Source of the DNA: Prevotella sp.
Lineage (GTDB): Bacteria; Bacteroidota; Bacteroidia; Bacteroidales; Bacteroidaceae
Direction: 5' to 3'
Assembly: GCA_017619755.1 (NCBI GenBank)
Contig: JAFZRU010000007.1
Location: 1 to 64,000 of the forward strand
DNA length: 64,000 nucleotides
The notes under the pieces were generated by a model. It saw only the letters and a list, made by a program, of their open reading frames with translations, searched no databases and was not told the DNA's origin. This document shows, piece by piece, positions 51,806-60,764 of this stretch (position 1 is the stretch's first letter; each line of letters begins with the position of its first letter). The position numbers and the translations under genes were made by a program.

Positions 51806-51893
51806 GGAAAGGTGCTCGAGTGGCTGAAGAGGCACGCCTGGAAAGCGTGTGACCGACAAAATCGGTTCGTAGGTTCGAATCCTATCCTTTCCG
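51806..51893 (+). tRNA. tRNA-Ser (anticodon GGA)
   Basis: 88 bases folding as a class II tRNA: acceptor stem GGAAAGG with CCTTTCC, discriminator G, an anticodon stem CACGC/GCGTG closing the loop CTGGAAA (anticodon GGA), a long variable arm (GACCGACAAAATCGGTTC), and a T loop GTTCGAATC. CCA is not encoded. Confidence 0.93.
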
Positions 51894-51909
51894 CGAAGAT
51901 AACAAGTTG

Positions 51910-51940
51910 AAAGAGAGCCATTTGGCTCTCTTTCTTTTTT
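51910..51940 (+). terminator. Terminator of tRNA-Ser
   Basis: A perfect 10-bp stem (51910-51919 with 51924-51933), a four-base loop and a T-rich tail to 51940. The symmetric A/T flanks let it also serve the convergent gene ending at 51939. Confidence 0.85.
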
Positions 51941-53450
51941 ATGGATTTTGTCCCAGTCGTCTGGTATATTTCACGTTGACGGCTTCACCTTTGAGCAGGT
52001 CGGCAAAGTCTTGAGGCCGGATGGTGACGGGTCCACGCATGAACTCCGGGATGTTGTAGCTGCGCATAAACTGCCTGTGATAGTCGGGGTCGGCGGAAGG
52101 CAGTTCAAAAGGCTTGCTCCCATGCCCATTGGTGTCGATATGGGCGATGAAAGGCCGTGTGAACGTCCCGTCGTCACGCCGGCTGCTGAAAATAACCCAT
52201 CGTCCATTGCTCGACCAGGAATGGTAACTTTCTGTGTCAGGCGAGTTCCATTCATTCATTTTACGCACTTCCCCACTTTTGAGGTCCATCATCCACAAAT
52301 CGGCGTCATGGTGCCAGATATGGAAATAACCATGCTCGCCGGAAGAGAAGAGGAGGAAGCGTCCGTCAGGAGAGATACGCGGCAAGACGGCGCTTTGCCC
52401 CACGGCAGCGGCGTCGAAAACCAACTCACGCGGCCCAAAGAGCATGGTCTGCGGGTCGAAGCTTTTCTTATAGATGTTGTATTTCAGATTTTTATAATGA
52501 GTCACCACATTCCATTTCTTGGGTAAATCTGTATCGCCCTTGACGAAATGGCCACTGCAATAATAGAGGGTGTTGCCGTCAGGCGACCAGGCAGGGAACA
52601 CCTCAAACTCCGTCGAGTCATTCTCAAGATTGGTCACCAGGTCATTCTCCACATCGTAGGCAATGATGTCGCTCGCCGTATCATAGACCTCTACTTTATT
52701 CGAATCCACGGTGTGAAAATTCTGCACGGTCTTGTCGGTGGCATAGACGATGAGGTTGAGTTGGGGATGCCATGCCGGATACACACCCGCTAAAAGAATG
52801 GAGTCGTTCCTCATATTCACCTTTTTCATCTTCCCGTCATAGACCACCACGGTGCCTCCGAGTGTCTGGCGAGCATGGAACTGCATCCTCCCCGGATTGT
52901 AATTCTGATAGTGATGGCAGTTGATGCACTGTCCGTCCCTCTCATGCCCGCAAAGGAAATTGTCGTAGATGACACTCTCGTCATAATTCTCCAAGCACCG
53001 CTGGTTGATGGTCAACGTCTCATACGTGACAAACGAAGGGGAGATGAGACGATAGCTGATATACGGGTCGATGGAATCAGGAGAGACATACAAGTTGAAG
53101 GGTTTGTACCGTGTCCATTGACCATCCTTTCGCAAATAGACATCCACCTTGATGGCACCGCCCTTCGCCTTGGCCGTCAGTTCACGCCATTCATCCATCT
53201 CTGGCTGCATCTGCCCGCCACAAACGACCACCTGGTCCCCTACGGTGTAGCTTGCCACCATCTCATCGGCAGGTTGGTCGGCCTCAAAAGTCAGGGGGGC
53301 GATGTTGATGGGGATGGTTACATTGACATAGTCGGGATATATGGTGGGAAACGCTGAGGACTGGGTGTAGTCAGCAGGCACGGACACCTTTTCACACGAC
53401 ATCAGCGAGACGATGGCCAGAGCGGCCATCCAACATCTCATTGTATTCAT
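51939..53450 (-). CDS. TolB/PD40-type propeller lipoprotein with a CxxCH heme motif
   Basis: A 503-residue lipoprotein (signal MNTMRCWMAALAIVSLMSC, lipidated Cys19). Residues 35-150 form a beta-rich domain. CINCH at 175-179, inside GQCINCHHYQNYNPGRMQFH, is a c-type heme attachment motif. The rest carries PD40-like blades (PAWSPDGNTLYYCSGHF, PRISPDGRFLLFSSGEHGYFHIW, HSWSSNGRWVIFSSRRDDG). Homologues are often called TolB-like or cytochrome c biosynthesis proteins without experimental support known to me. It lies 4 bp after the DUF6057 gene and is probably co-transcribed with it. Confidence 0.72.
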   Translation of the reverse strand: MNTMRCWMAALAIVSLMSCEKVSVPADYTQSSAFPTIYPDYVNVTIPINIAPLTFEADQPADEMVASYTVGDQVVVCGGQMQPEMDEWRELTAKAKGGAIKVDVYLRKDGQWTRYKPFNLYVSPDSIDPYISYRLISPSFVTYETLTINQRCLENYDESVIYDNFLCGHERDGQCINCHHYQNYNPGRMQFHARQTLGGTVVVYDGKMKKVNMRNDSILLAGVYPAWHPQLNLIVYATDKTVQNFHTVDSNKVEVYDTASDIIAYDVENDLVTNLENDSTEFEVFPAWSPDGNTLYYCSGHFVKGDTDLPKKWNVVTHYKNLKYNIYKKSFDPQTMLFGPRELVFDAAAVGQSAVLPRISPDGRFLLFSSGEHGYFHIWHHDADLWMMDLKSGEVRKMNEWNSPDTESYHSWSSNGRWVIFSSRRDDGTFTRPFIAHIDTNGHGSKPFELPSADPDYHRQFMRSYNIPEFMRGPVTIRPQDFADLLKGEAVNVKYTRRLGQNP

Positions 53451-53454
53451 AACA

Positions 53455-55431
53455 CTAATATTGCGGGAGGTTTGACATCAGATAATAATCATAAAAATAG
53501 GTATTTCCAAAGAGTGGATACAACAACTTCCTCGCCTCCTCCATGTCCAAGCCATCGTATTGGGAAGCAGCTTGCGAGAACTGTTCATAAGTCGTTTTCA
53601 CCCCTGGGTCAAAAGGCATGCTGTCGAGGTCGGGTCGCTTCTCCTCCACACCAAACGTATAGGCAGCCTGCTGATAATACAATGGTATCTTGTCATTGGG
53701 ATGCAGTTTGACATAGTTGGTGAATTGATACCAGAAAAACTCTGGAACTTTCAGCCACATGGACGCCAGCAGGCATTGCTCCTGAAAGACAGGGTCTCCA
53801 ACATAGTTGGTGTGGGCGAGGTGTTTCATCAGGTATTCCTCTACGAAACCATTATCGGAACTCAGTTCATTGGGATAGTGGAGCATGTGGGTGATGGGTT
53901 CCATTTCCGGGTCCTTGGCTATCTGTTCTGGGTGGTTCAGCAGGTTCTCCGCCCATGCCGCCCAATCTTTGAAAAAGGTGGTATTCTTCAGGATATGGAT
54001 GTATTTTTTAGCCAAAGACTTGTCTCCATCAAGGATGGCACAGCGGGTCAGGTATTTGTAATACACCGGCCGCCAGTCATATTCCACCCCCATCTCCATG
54101 GCCAACCGTGCACAGTCGTTCAGTTTTCCATATTGATAATAAATGAGCATGCCAACGACCTGCATCATGCGTACGTCAACGTGGATGGCATCTTGTTGAT
54201 GAAAAAGAGGATCATAAAATTTGCTCTTTTTCGAGCCGTTTTTGAAATTGTACATCTCCGTGCTTTGACGTCCCAGACGTGACAGAGCCAGGTTTTTCAT
54301 CATCACGATGGCACGGGTGGGTTCCTCCTCTTGGGCGGCCGCCTCGCTGATCACCCCCTCCCAGTCATGTTGCTCGATGCAATGCTGCATCCTCAACTCA
54401 CGATGGTAATTGGAATCCTTGAACCAGAAATGTGCCACACCTACGGTGAGCAATGCCACAATGACGACGGTCCACACAGTCGGTGCCCAACGACGCCATT
54501 TGCCGGCGGCGACAGGTTTCCTTGCTGCCCTGGCAGGCTTGCCCATTTTCTGCTGCTTCCTTCTCTCTTGCCTCGACAGCTGTGGCTCGCTGGCTTCTGC
54601 AGGCTTTTGCGCAATTGGGGCGACAGTCTTCATCTTCATCCGCTTCCAAGGCACACACGCCATAACGACGAAGTAGAGCAACAGCAGATAGAAAGGTATG
54701 TAATATTGATGGTATTCTTCCACGAGATAATAGAGAGGCAGTTCCGTGAAATAGATATTGGTGATGTTGGTTTCATGATAGACATACCGGTAACACAGCA
54801 AAGGAACAGCCACCACGCCAAGCACCGCCACCACGCTGTTGAGCAAGGCCGTGCCTCGTGATTGGAGACGCCAAGACCAAATCGCCATCAACAACACAGC
54901 CGCCAACCCATAGATGCCCATCAGGGGATAACCTGCCACGGCGACTACCAACAGGAATATCGTGCGGAGAAAGAAACGGCCGGTCAGGCAGCGGAAACAC
55001 CACAACAAGGCCACCACCGCCGTGCAACCGATGGTTGCGACGAAGAAGTGCCCCCGTAATTTGAGGAAATAGACCCAATATCCTTGGTCAACGATGGTCA
55101 ACAGCAGGAGGGTGACGGGTATCAGCATCAGCACCGCCCACTTGTCAGGCACCTGGAAGGTGCGCTTGACCAATCCCATCAACAGGAGCCACCACGCACA
55201 GAGCATCAACACCCCCACCGTGGGATGATGGAGAAACTGCGTGAAAAACGTGCCGAGATAAGTGAGCAACCCACCCGACACGACCATCTGCTGCTTGAAA
55301 TAGAGCGAGGTGTTGAGGAAAAGATTCATCTCCTGCATTTTCCAAAGCAGGTCGTTCTCATACACCAGCAAGGCACAGGCAATGACAACCAGCGCCAGAA
55401 GCCATATTGCAATGAATGATATTTTTTTCAT
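53455..55431 (-). CDS. DUF6057-like multi-pass membrane protein
   Basis: A 658-residue protein. The first half is a polytopic membrane domain (ISFIAIWLLALVVIACALLVYENDL, VLMLCAWWLLLMGLV and about six more helices) with a conserved-looking YYLVEEYHQYYIPFYLLLLYF. After a basic cytoplasmic linker (about 305-365, rich in Arg, Lys, Ala and Gln) and one more helix, a soluble alpha-helical half looks TPR-like (RMQHCIEQHDWEGVISEAAAQEEEP ... ALSRLGR). Function unknown. The start at 55431 (MKKISFIAIW) was preferred to an upstream one lacking a signal-like character. A TATTTTTG box at 55480-55473 on the minus strand may be its promoter. Confidence 0.78.
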   Translation of the reverse strand: MKKISFIAIWLLALVVIACALLVYENDLLWKMQEMNLFLNTSLYFKQQMVVSGGLLTYLGTFFTQFLHHPTVGVLMLCAWWLLLMGLVKRTFQVPDKWAVLMLIPVTLLLLTIVDQGYWVYFLKLRGHFFVATIGCTAVVALLWCFRCLTGRFFLRTIFLLVVAVAGYPLMGIYGLAAVLLMAIWSWRLQSRGTALLNSVVAVLGVVAVPLLCYRYVYHETNITNIYFTELPLYYLVEEYHQYYIPFYLLLLYFVVMACVPWKRMKMKTVAPIAQKPAEASEPQLSRQERRKQQKMGKPARAARKPVAAGKWRRWAPTVWTVVIVALLTVGVAHFWFKDSNYHRELRMQHCIEQHDWEGVISEAAAQEEEPTRAIVMMKNLALSRLGRQSTEMYNFKNGSKKSKFYDPLFHQQDAIHVDVRMMQVVGMLIYYQYGKLNDCARLAMEMGVEYDWRPVYYKYLTRCAILDGDKSLAKKYIHILKNTTFFKDWAAWAENLLNHPEQIAKDPEMEPITHMLHYPNELSSDNGFVEEYLMKHLAHTNYVGDPVFQEQCLLASMWLKVPEFFWYQFTNYVKLHPNDKIPLYYQQAAYTFGVEEKRPDLDSMPFDPGVKTTYEQFSQAASQYDGLDMEEARKLLYPLFGNTYFYDYYLMSNLPQY

Positions 55432-55472
55432 AACCGCTGAAGCAAATTTTTTGGATTCACTTAAAGAAAATG

Positions 55473-55480
55473 CAAAAATA
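55473..55480 (-). promoter_or_regulatory. Possible -7 box of the DUF6057 gene
   Basis: TATTTTTG on the minus strand, 41 bases before the ATG; no TTG at the expected -33 position. Confidence 0.35.
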
Positions 55481-55513
55481 CAAAATAAAATGGAAACCGA
55501 TGGGTTTTTATTC

Positions 55514-55561
55514 AAAAAATCGTGCGTCACGTTTCCGCAAAAAATCGGAAAGTGACGCACG
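55514..55561 (-). terminator. Terminator of the SusCD locus
   Basis: A 10-bp perfect stem (55521-55530 with 55552-55561) extended by a 5-bp inner stem (55532-55536 with 55547-55551), followed on the minus strand by six T. It lies 39 bases after the stop codon of the last gene of the locus. Confidence 0.85.
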
Positions 55562-55600
55562 ATGAGATGAGTTACCCTCTATATAAGAGAGTAAAAGATT

Positions 55601-57811
55601 TTACTTATTCACGAGTTTCTTGCCATTCCTGACAACGATGCCCTTGTAATCCTTGGACACACGCTGGCCTGCGAGGTTGAAGGTAGCAGTAGGAACAGTG
55701 TTGGTGCTCACCACAGTGCTGATGCCCTCCGGGTCGGAGTAAACCTCAGGATTGCCACCAAGAACCTTCACATAGAAGTTCTCTGAACCTGTTTCATTGA
55801 TAAGAGCCTCATTGTCGTCAGTTTTCCAGACAAAGTCTTTCAGCTCGTAGATGTTGGCGTCCTTGATTTCTGACAAGTTGAAGGCAATGGACTGCATTCC
55901 GTCAGCCTCTCCAGCAACAGTGAATGTGTTCTCGAAGTCTTGCCATTCCTCAGTGAAGTTGACATCACCGATGGCAGCCCAGTGGAGGTAGTTGCCTGGT
56001 GTGCTGTGGCTCTGTGTGGAAACCCTTGCGGGAATGGCACTCTTGTACTTGAACTGGACGGTAGTGTTCTCACCAGCTTTAAGCGGACGGTTGGAAACGA
56101 TCCAGAACTGGTTGTCCCAAGGCTGGCCGGGGTTAGCAGGAGCCTCGATTCCAAGTGATTCAGCTTCAGAAGTCGTGTATTCTCTTTCAAGAGCATTGAT
56201 TTTGACAAGAGTCGGGTTGGGCTTGATTTCAACCGGTTTAAGTTCTCGACCTTCGAGCATCTCGAATGCCATGGCCTTGTACTCATCAGTAAGGTAAATC
56301 TTCCAGATACCCTCACCGGGAAGGTTCAGTTTGGCAAGGCTTGATTCTGTGTAGTCAATCCAATCTTCGCGGTCGTCGGTGATTTCGCGAGTAGGCTTGA
56401 GCGTGGCGCTCTTGAAGGCAGCGTCGTTACCGCGAACGGTGGAAATCATAACTTGTGACACATATTCATTCTTGCTGCCAATGGTAGCCACGTAGCAAGG
56501 AATTTCAGCTGCTTCCGCGTCCCAAACGAACTGGACTGCATTGTCGAAGTCATACTCAAGACCAGCACTGGGGTTGGCGCCAGCAACAAAGTAACCCTCG
56601 TCAAGCTTCATGGATTGCCATGAGAGGTCGTCGAAATAGAAGTTAATAGCATCCTTGTCATTCTGGTTCAGCTGGAATGCGATAGACCAAGTACCGGCCA
56701 TATCATCAGCAATAGTCATCGTACCGTTGAAATCCTGCCATTCTTCTTTGAATGTAACGTCACCAATAGCATGCCAGATAAGGTAGTCAGATGGGTTCTG
56801 ATTGTGGCATTGAGTAGCAACCGTTACTTCCTTTGAAGCCTTGTAACGGAAGTGAATCTTCACCTGGTCGCCAGACTTCCAAGCTTTAGGAGATTGGATC
56901 CAGAACTGGTTGTCCCATGCAGAGGCATCACCCTCTGTGGTGGCAGCCTGACCATGGACGACGAATACGTGGCTGCCATCCACCTCTTCAATATCGGCGG
57001 GGAATGGATCCCAACCATCATTTTCATTCATGTTGCGACCTTTCTCCTTGCCCCATGCACAAATCAGATAGTTCTTTTCCTGATCGTTGAATTTTGCGTT
57101 AGGATCGCTCCAAGGTGTCTCGGCATCACCCATGTAGGTGGGGATGGGATTTCCATCGACAAGAACAGGTTGTCCATCACTTGTGAGCCACTCAAGCCAC
57201 TGGACAGGTCTTGTCTCCTTCTTCCAATGATAAACTGTAACGCTCTTCCACTCGATGGTGGCAGCGACGGTACCCGGCTGTGCGACGAGGTTGCAAGAAG
57301 CACCTCCGATGCCGTTGTACTCCCATTCCACCTCTTGCCAATCAGTGCCAATTGCAACGGAAGCGCTGGCCTGCTGGCCACTAGCCCAACCCCAACCCAT
57401 GTTGACGTTGATGGTACAAGGTTCAGAAGCCTTCACCATTGCCACGACTTTGTAAGTGCCATCGATTTCTGTTGGAATGCCATCGGCAATGAAATACTGG
57501 TGCCAATATGGACCAGCACCTGTTACCTTCTGATACTCAACTCCATTAGCGGTTGTGGTTGAACCAGCAGAAGACTCTCCTTCTTTCCATTTGCTGTCAC
57601 CATCACCATCCAGATTTTCCTGAGTTTCATACCTGTAATCTGAGCCAAAGTCGGTCATCACACCGTCATACCACTCTGGCACATACCCCATTACGTAGAA
57701 TGGGAATCCAGTGTTCTGTGAGTAGTCGATTTTGTAAACTTCCACCCACTCTGCTGCCCTTGCTCCCATGAAGCATGTCAAGAGAGCCAAAAGAGTAAAG
57801 ATTTTTTTCAT
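55601..57811 (-). CDS. Secreted protein with duplicated carbohydrate-binding-like modules
   Basis: A 736-residue protein with a signal peptide (MKKIFTLLALLTCFMGARA). A first beta-sandwich lies at about 85-200 (WHQYFIADGIPTEIDGTYKV). Two clearly homologous modules follow at 297-400 and 564-662, sharing WDNQFWI, F+YK, TQ.H, AIGDV.F.EEWQDF and SIAF.L, in the style of CBM4/CBM22-type jelly rolls. No glycosidase motif is seen. The C-terminus (ATFNLAGQRVSKDYKGIVVRNGKKLVNK) is a type IX-like sorting tail. As the last gene of the SusC/D operon it probably binds the target glycan at or beyond the cell surface. Confidence 0.75.
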   Translation of the reverse strand: MKKIFTLLALLTCFMGARAAEWVEVYKIDYSQNTGFPFYVMGYVPEWYDGVMTDFGSDYRYETQENLDGDGDSKWKEGESSAGSTTTANGVEYQKVTGAGPYWHQYFIADGIPTEIDGTYKVVAMVKASEPCTINVNMGWGWASGQQASASVAIGTDWQEVEWEYNGIGGASCNLVAQPGTVAATIEWKSVTVYHWKKETRPVQWLEWLTSDGQPVLVDGNPIPTYMGDAETPWSDPNAKFNDQEKNYLICAWGKEKGRNMNENDGWDPFPADIEEVDGSHVFVVHGQAATTEGDASAWDNQFWIQSPKAWKSGDQVKIHFRYKASKEVTVATQCHNQNPSDYLIWHAIGDVTFKEEWQDFNGTMTIADDMAGTWSIAFQLNQNDKDAINFYFDDLSWQSMKLDEGYFVAGANPSAGLEYDFDNAVQFVWDAEAAEIPCYVATIGSKNEYVSQVMISTVRGNDAAFKSATLKPTREITDDREDWIDYTESSLAKLNLPGEGIWKIYLTDEYKAMAFEMLEGRELKPVEIKPNPTLVKINALEREYTTSEAESLGIEAPANPGQPWDNQFWIVSNRPLKAGENTTVQFKYKSAIPARVSTQSHSTPGNYLHWAAIGDVNFTEEWQDFENTFTVAGEADGMQSIAFNLSEIKDANIYELKDFVWKTDDNEALINETGSENFYVKVLGGNPEVYSDPEGISTVVSTNTVPTATFNLAGQRVSKDYKGIVVRNGKKLVNK

Positions 57812-57935
57812 AATAGAAACAATTAGTTAATAATAAAGAGATAAAAAATGATGTTATATTACTTTTGAAAGATAATTGCCAGGAAAAACAGAACAGGTTC
57901 CATTTGTTCACAGGCAATTATCTGTTGTCAAGTTC

Positions 57936-59594
57936 TCATTGGCCACTGAGGGCATCGCAGAACGCCTTGTAAGTGGCAGTGCGCACCCAGTCCTTGCTAT
58001 TCTTGTCAATAGACCACAGCCCTACGGGATCACTCGTATCTGCCATGTTGCCCTTGCAGATGCCGGCTTGCTTGTCATTGGGAATCTTGTTCATATAACT
58101 CTTGATGACGTAGCCATAGTAGTCGGCGAGTTTCTGCCGTTGGCCCTCACTGATCTTATCAGCCGCCACAAAGGCACCTTCTGCATCCTGATACTTGATG
58201 TCGAAGTTGGAGAGGCGGATGAGTTTACCGGTGGTGGCAAGATTGGCAAGAAGATTGTCAAGAGAAGCAATGTTGGCAGCCTGTGTGGCTTCATCTTCGC
58301 TATAGAAGAGATTCAGTTTGGCATTGATGCCGTCAATCTTCGCTCCATTGGCGTCCCAAATGCCTATCCAGTATTTGAGGCTTTCCAATTTCTTCGGGTC
58401 ATCCAACCCCGACTCACCGATGAAGAACCTCAGTTCGGCGGGATTGCCTTCATACTTTTCGAATGCCGCACTTGCCGACCTTGAAACGACGGGAGCATAG
58501 TTTTCACTACCAAGGATATCTTGCCAGAAAATCTTATCGGTGGAGTGCTTGAGGTCAAGCATACCGTTCTCAAGAGTGGCTTTGGAGTCGATAGCTTCGT
58601 CGATGAGGTCGAAAGTCTTGATACGGCCTCTGTTGATTTTCATCAGTCCATCGCACCAGGCGTTGAGAGCATAGTAAATGGTATCCGTTTTCTCCTGTTC
58701 CGTCTGCGGGCGGTGGTTGTCGGGATTGTGCATCACCTGGACGCTCTTGATATAGACATTGCCGTTCAAGTTACCATCAATCATCAAGTAACCGTATGAA
58801 ATATCATCACCCGGCATAGCATCCACCACCACTTTCACCCATTTTCCAGGCTTGAGGTCGTATTTCTTGTCACCTCCGTTTTCCTGAATTCTCTTGGAGT
58901 CGCAGAAAGTACAGTAAATGGATTCATCCTTGTCCACCTTTGCATAGAACGTGATGGTGTATTCACCGAGTGGATCGACATCAAAGTCTTCCACGATGTA
59001 CACTTTTGAAAACCTCGGGACCCTGAGCGCATTGTCTTCACCGTCATAATTCTTTTCGATTCTTGGTTTGCCGCTCACCGCCGTACCAGTGAACTCTTCC
59101 ATGGTGGTGTAATCTACAAACTTGTCTTCCACAGGATCCACAGGAATTTCGATAGGGGCGGTGAGGGTGCTCAACCAACTGTCTGCCTGATTGGCATTGG
59201 CAAAGAGAGGACTGCCATAAACCACTGCATTTATTTCTTCCACATGGTCAAGAAGGTCATTCATGTCAAGGAAGTTCATCACACCTTTGGCGTTCACAAT
59301 GGTGCCAGACATGAGAGAAGTACCGAAAGTGACATCGTTGAAGTTGGTGATGGCTGCCGAATGAGCCAGTTCCTGCTTGTTGAAATCTGTCGCCTTGAGT
59401 GTGGCGCCGATGGACATGTTGGGATGGGCGTCCCTGTTAATATATGACTTGACAGGTGCCAAATCCTTATATGGCTCTACGAAGGCAGGGTCAATCTCGG
59501 CATGGAAATCGTCTGTCACGTTATAGTCGGCACAGGAAACCGCAAGGACACCTGCAGCCAACATCAAGAGACCGTTTCTAAAATTAGCATTCAT
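57936..59594 (-). CDS. Degenerate GH10-like lipoprotein, probable surface glycan-binding protein
   Basis: A 552-residue lipoprotein (LAVSC, lipidated Cys21). Residues 60-150 and 300-550 follow the family 10 xylanase order, with a CBM-like beta-sandwich inserted at about 155-290, as in Bacteroidetes Xyn10 enzymes. Key sites have changed. The family's ENEMK motif reads GTSLMS (in FNDVTFGTSLMSGTIVNAKG). GHTLVWH reads YGSPLFAN. The nucleophile motif TELD reads SNFD (460-465). The acid/base region is kept as DLIDEA (Glu333), and the end LWSIDKNSKDW resembles the xylanase WGVxDxxSW. It is unlikely to hydrolyse xylan; glycan binding is inferred from its place in a SusC/D operon. Confidence 0.72.
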   Translation of the reverse strand: MNANFRNGLLMLAAGVLAVSCADYNVTDDFHAEIDPAFVEPYKDLAPVKSYINRDAHPNMSIGATLKATDFNKQELAHSAAITNFNDVTFGTSLMSGTIVNAKGVMNFLDMNDLLDHVEEINAVVYGSPLFANANQADSWLSTLTAPIEIPVDPVEDKFVDYTTMEEFTGTAVSGKPRIEKNYDGEDNALRVPRFSKVYIVEDFDVDPLGEYTITFYAKVDKDESIYCTFCDSKRIQENGGDKKYDLKPGKWVKVVVDAMPGDDISYGYLMIDGNLNGNVYIKSVQVMHNPDNHRPQTEQEKTDTIYYALNAWCDGLMKINRGRIKTFDLIDEAIDSKATLENGMLDLKHSTDKIFWQDILGSENYAPVVSRSASAAFEKYEGNPAELRFFIGESGLDDPKKLESLKYWIGIWDANGAKIDGINAKLNLFYSEDEATQAANIASLDNLLANLATTGKLIRLSNFDIKYQDAEGAFVAADKISEGQRQKLADYYGYVIKSYMNKIPNDKQAGICKGNMADTSDPVGLWSIDKNSKDWVRTATYKAFCDALSGQ

Positions 59595-59609
59595 ATTCTT
59601 AGCCTCCTA

Positions 59610-60743
59610 TTATGGTTTAATGTATTTTGGTGAGAAGAATACTTTCTGGTTAGACTCCCGAGTTTGAACGACAAGGGTATCGTTTGTGGAGGATTGAATG
59701 TTCAATTTGTCGAAGCTTACATTATACGAAAGACGGAGAATGTCTCGCTGGACAGGCTCGCCATTCATGCTTCCCCATTGATAGTCCTTGTATTCCTGCC
59801 TTTCTGTTCCCTTGACAATGAATTCTCCAGAACCAGTAACTGTTACATCCTCATCGTCGGTAGATATCGTGCAATTGTTACCATTGAAAGTAAGGATGAG
59901 GTTGCACAACAAGGAAGCCTGATTACCAGAACGTTTGATTGAAACGGGGAAGATGGCTTGCGACATGTTCTTGGTGGTGATGCCACACACCTCGTCGTTC
60001 TGGTTGACAGGGTTCTCCTTGTAATGCTCAAGGTCGGAGTTAATCAATGAGAAATCCTTACGTACATAAGTATTGGTAACACCATTTTCCGTCACATTGT
60101 CCACACCGCGTCGGATATATTTTCCCTGCCAGGGGTTCATGTACTTCACGCAGTAAAGCACATAGTCCTTGGCAAGAACTTCCCAATCCTCCGTATTGGT
60201 ACGGGATGGCTGGAGCCCTTCACGTGGAGTACCCGTAAGGATGTGGTCAATGCCTTTAACGTTCGTCATCACCAATGGAATGACGTAGGTTTCGTCAATG
60301 GCTTTGGGATCGTTGAAGAAAGCATCAGTGAACTGCACTTCCACATATCCTCTTTGATCTCCCTTGTAAGGAATGACATTGGAAGAAAGGGTATAATATG
60401 CCGATGGCATGGGAAGGACGGGGGCAGATGGATTACCACCTGCATCAACAAACCAGAGGTTGTTGCAAAGAGCCTCATCTACTGCAATATCCACGTATGC
60501 GTTTCTTCCACCGTATGCTCCACCCATGGTTGACCATATCCGGCACTTGTGCTCGTTATCGAGGGTGTTGTCGTAGATGTCGTTTCCAAGTACAAGGGTT
60601 CGTACCGGGAACTGGTAAGCGAAGTAGGCAGTAGTACCTCCTTCATAGTCAGGGAACTCATGGTCTGCATTATAGCAAGAGACGTAGGTGAGCGAAAGAG
60701 CTCCCAAGGCTATTCCGAATATATATGTCTTAAGTCTCATCAT
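59610..60743 (-). CDS. DUF1735/DUF5627-type lipoprotein of the SusCD locus
   Basis: A 377-residue lipoprotein (GALSLTYVSCYNADHEFPDYEGG, lipidated Cys23). The first half looks like the DUF1735 beta-sandwich found in Bacteroidetes surface glycan-binding proteins and some glycosidases (VDIAVDEALCNNLWFVD ... YYTLSSNVIPYKGDQRGYVEVQFTDAFF). The second half resembles DUF5627 (GKYIRRGVDNVTENG ... LRLSYNVSFDKL). It probably helps capture the glycan on the outer membrane. It lies 15 bp before the GH10-like gene and 21 bp after susD. Start may be 60743 or 60740. Confidence 0.75.
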   Translation of the reverse strand: MMRLKTYIFGIALGALSLTYVSCYNADHEFPDYEGGTTAYFAYQFPVRTLVLGNDIYDNTLDNEHKCRIWSTMGGAYGGRNAYVDIAVDEALCNNLWFVDAGGNPSAPVLPMPSAYYTLSSNVIPYKGDQRGYVEVQFTDAFFNDPKAIDETYVIPLVMTNVKGIDHILTGTPREGLQPSRTNTEDWEVLAKDYVLYCVKYMNPWQGKYIRRGVDNVTENGVTNTYVRKDFSLINSDLEHYKENPVNQNDEVCGITTKNMSQAIFPVSIKRSGNQASLLCNLILTFNGNNCTISTDDEDVTVTGSGEFIVKGTERQEYKDYQWGSMNGEPVQRDILRLSYNVSFDKLNIQSSTNDTLVVQTRESNQKVFFSPKYIKP

Positions 60744-60764
60744 AATAATATATGTTTAAACAAT

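Noticed and set aside
51680-51910. Small protein starting MINASFFRITKKKTPSMKKS on the + strand
   Set aside because: The frame runs through the tRNA-Ser gene and its promoter; it is a chance open frame.
50903-51910. Integrated mobile element at tRNA-Ser
   Set aside because: No integrase, no direct repeat of the tRNA 3' end and no change in gene style beyond the two toxin-antitoxin genes.
57860-57875. TACTTTTG promoter-like box on the + strand
   Set aside because: No gene follows on that strand; the site lies inside an operon read the other way.
57936-59594. Active endo-1,4-beta-xylanase
   Set aside because: The overall order of GH10 motifs is present, but the nucleophile glutamate and the ENEMK and GHTLVWH subsite residues are replaced.
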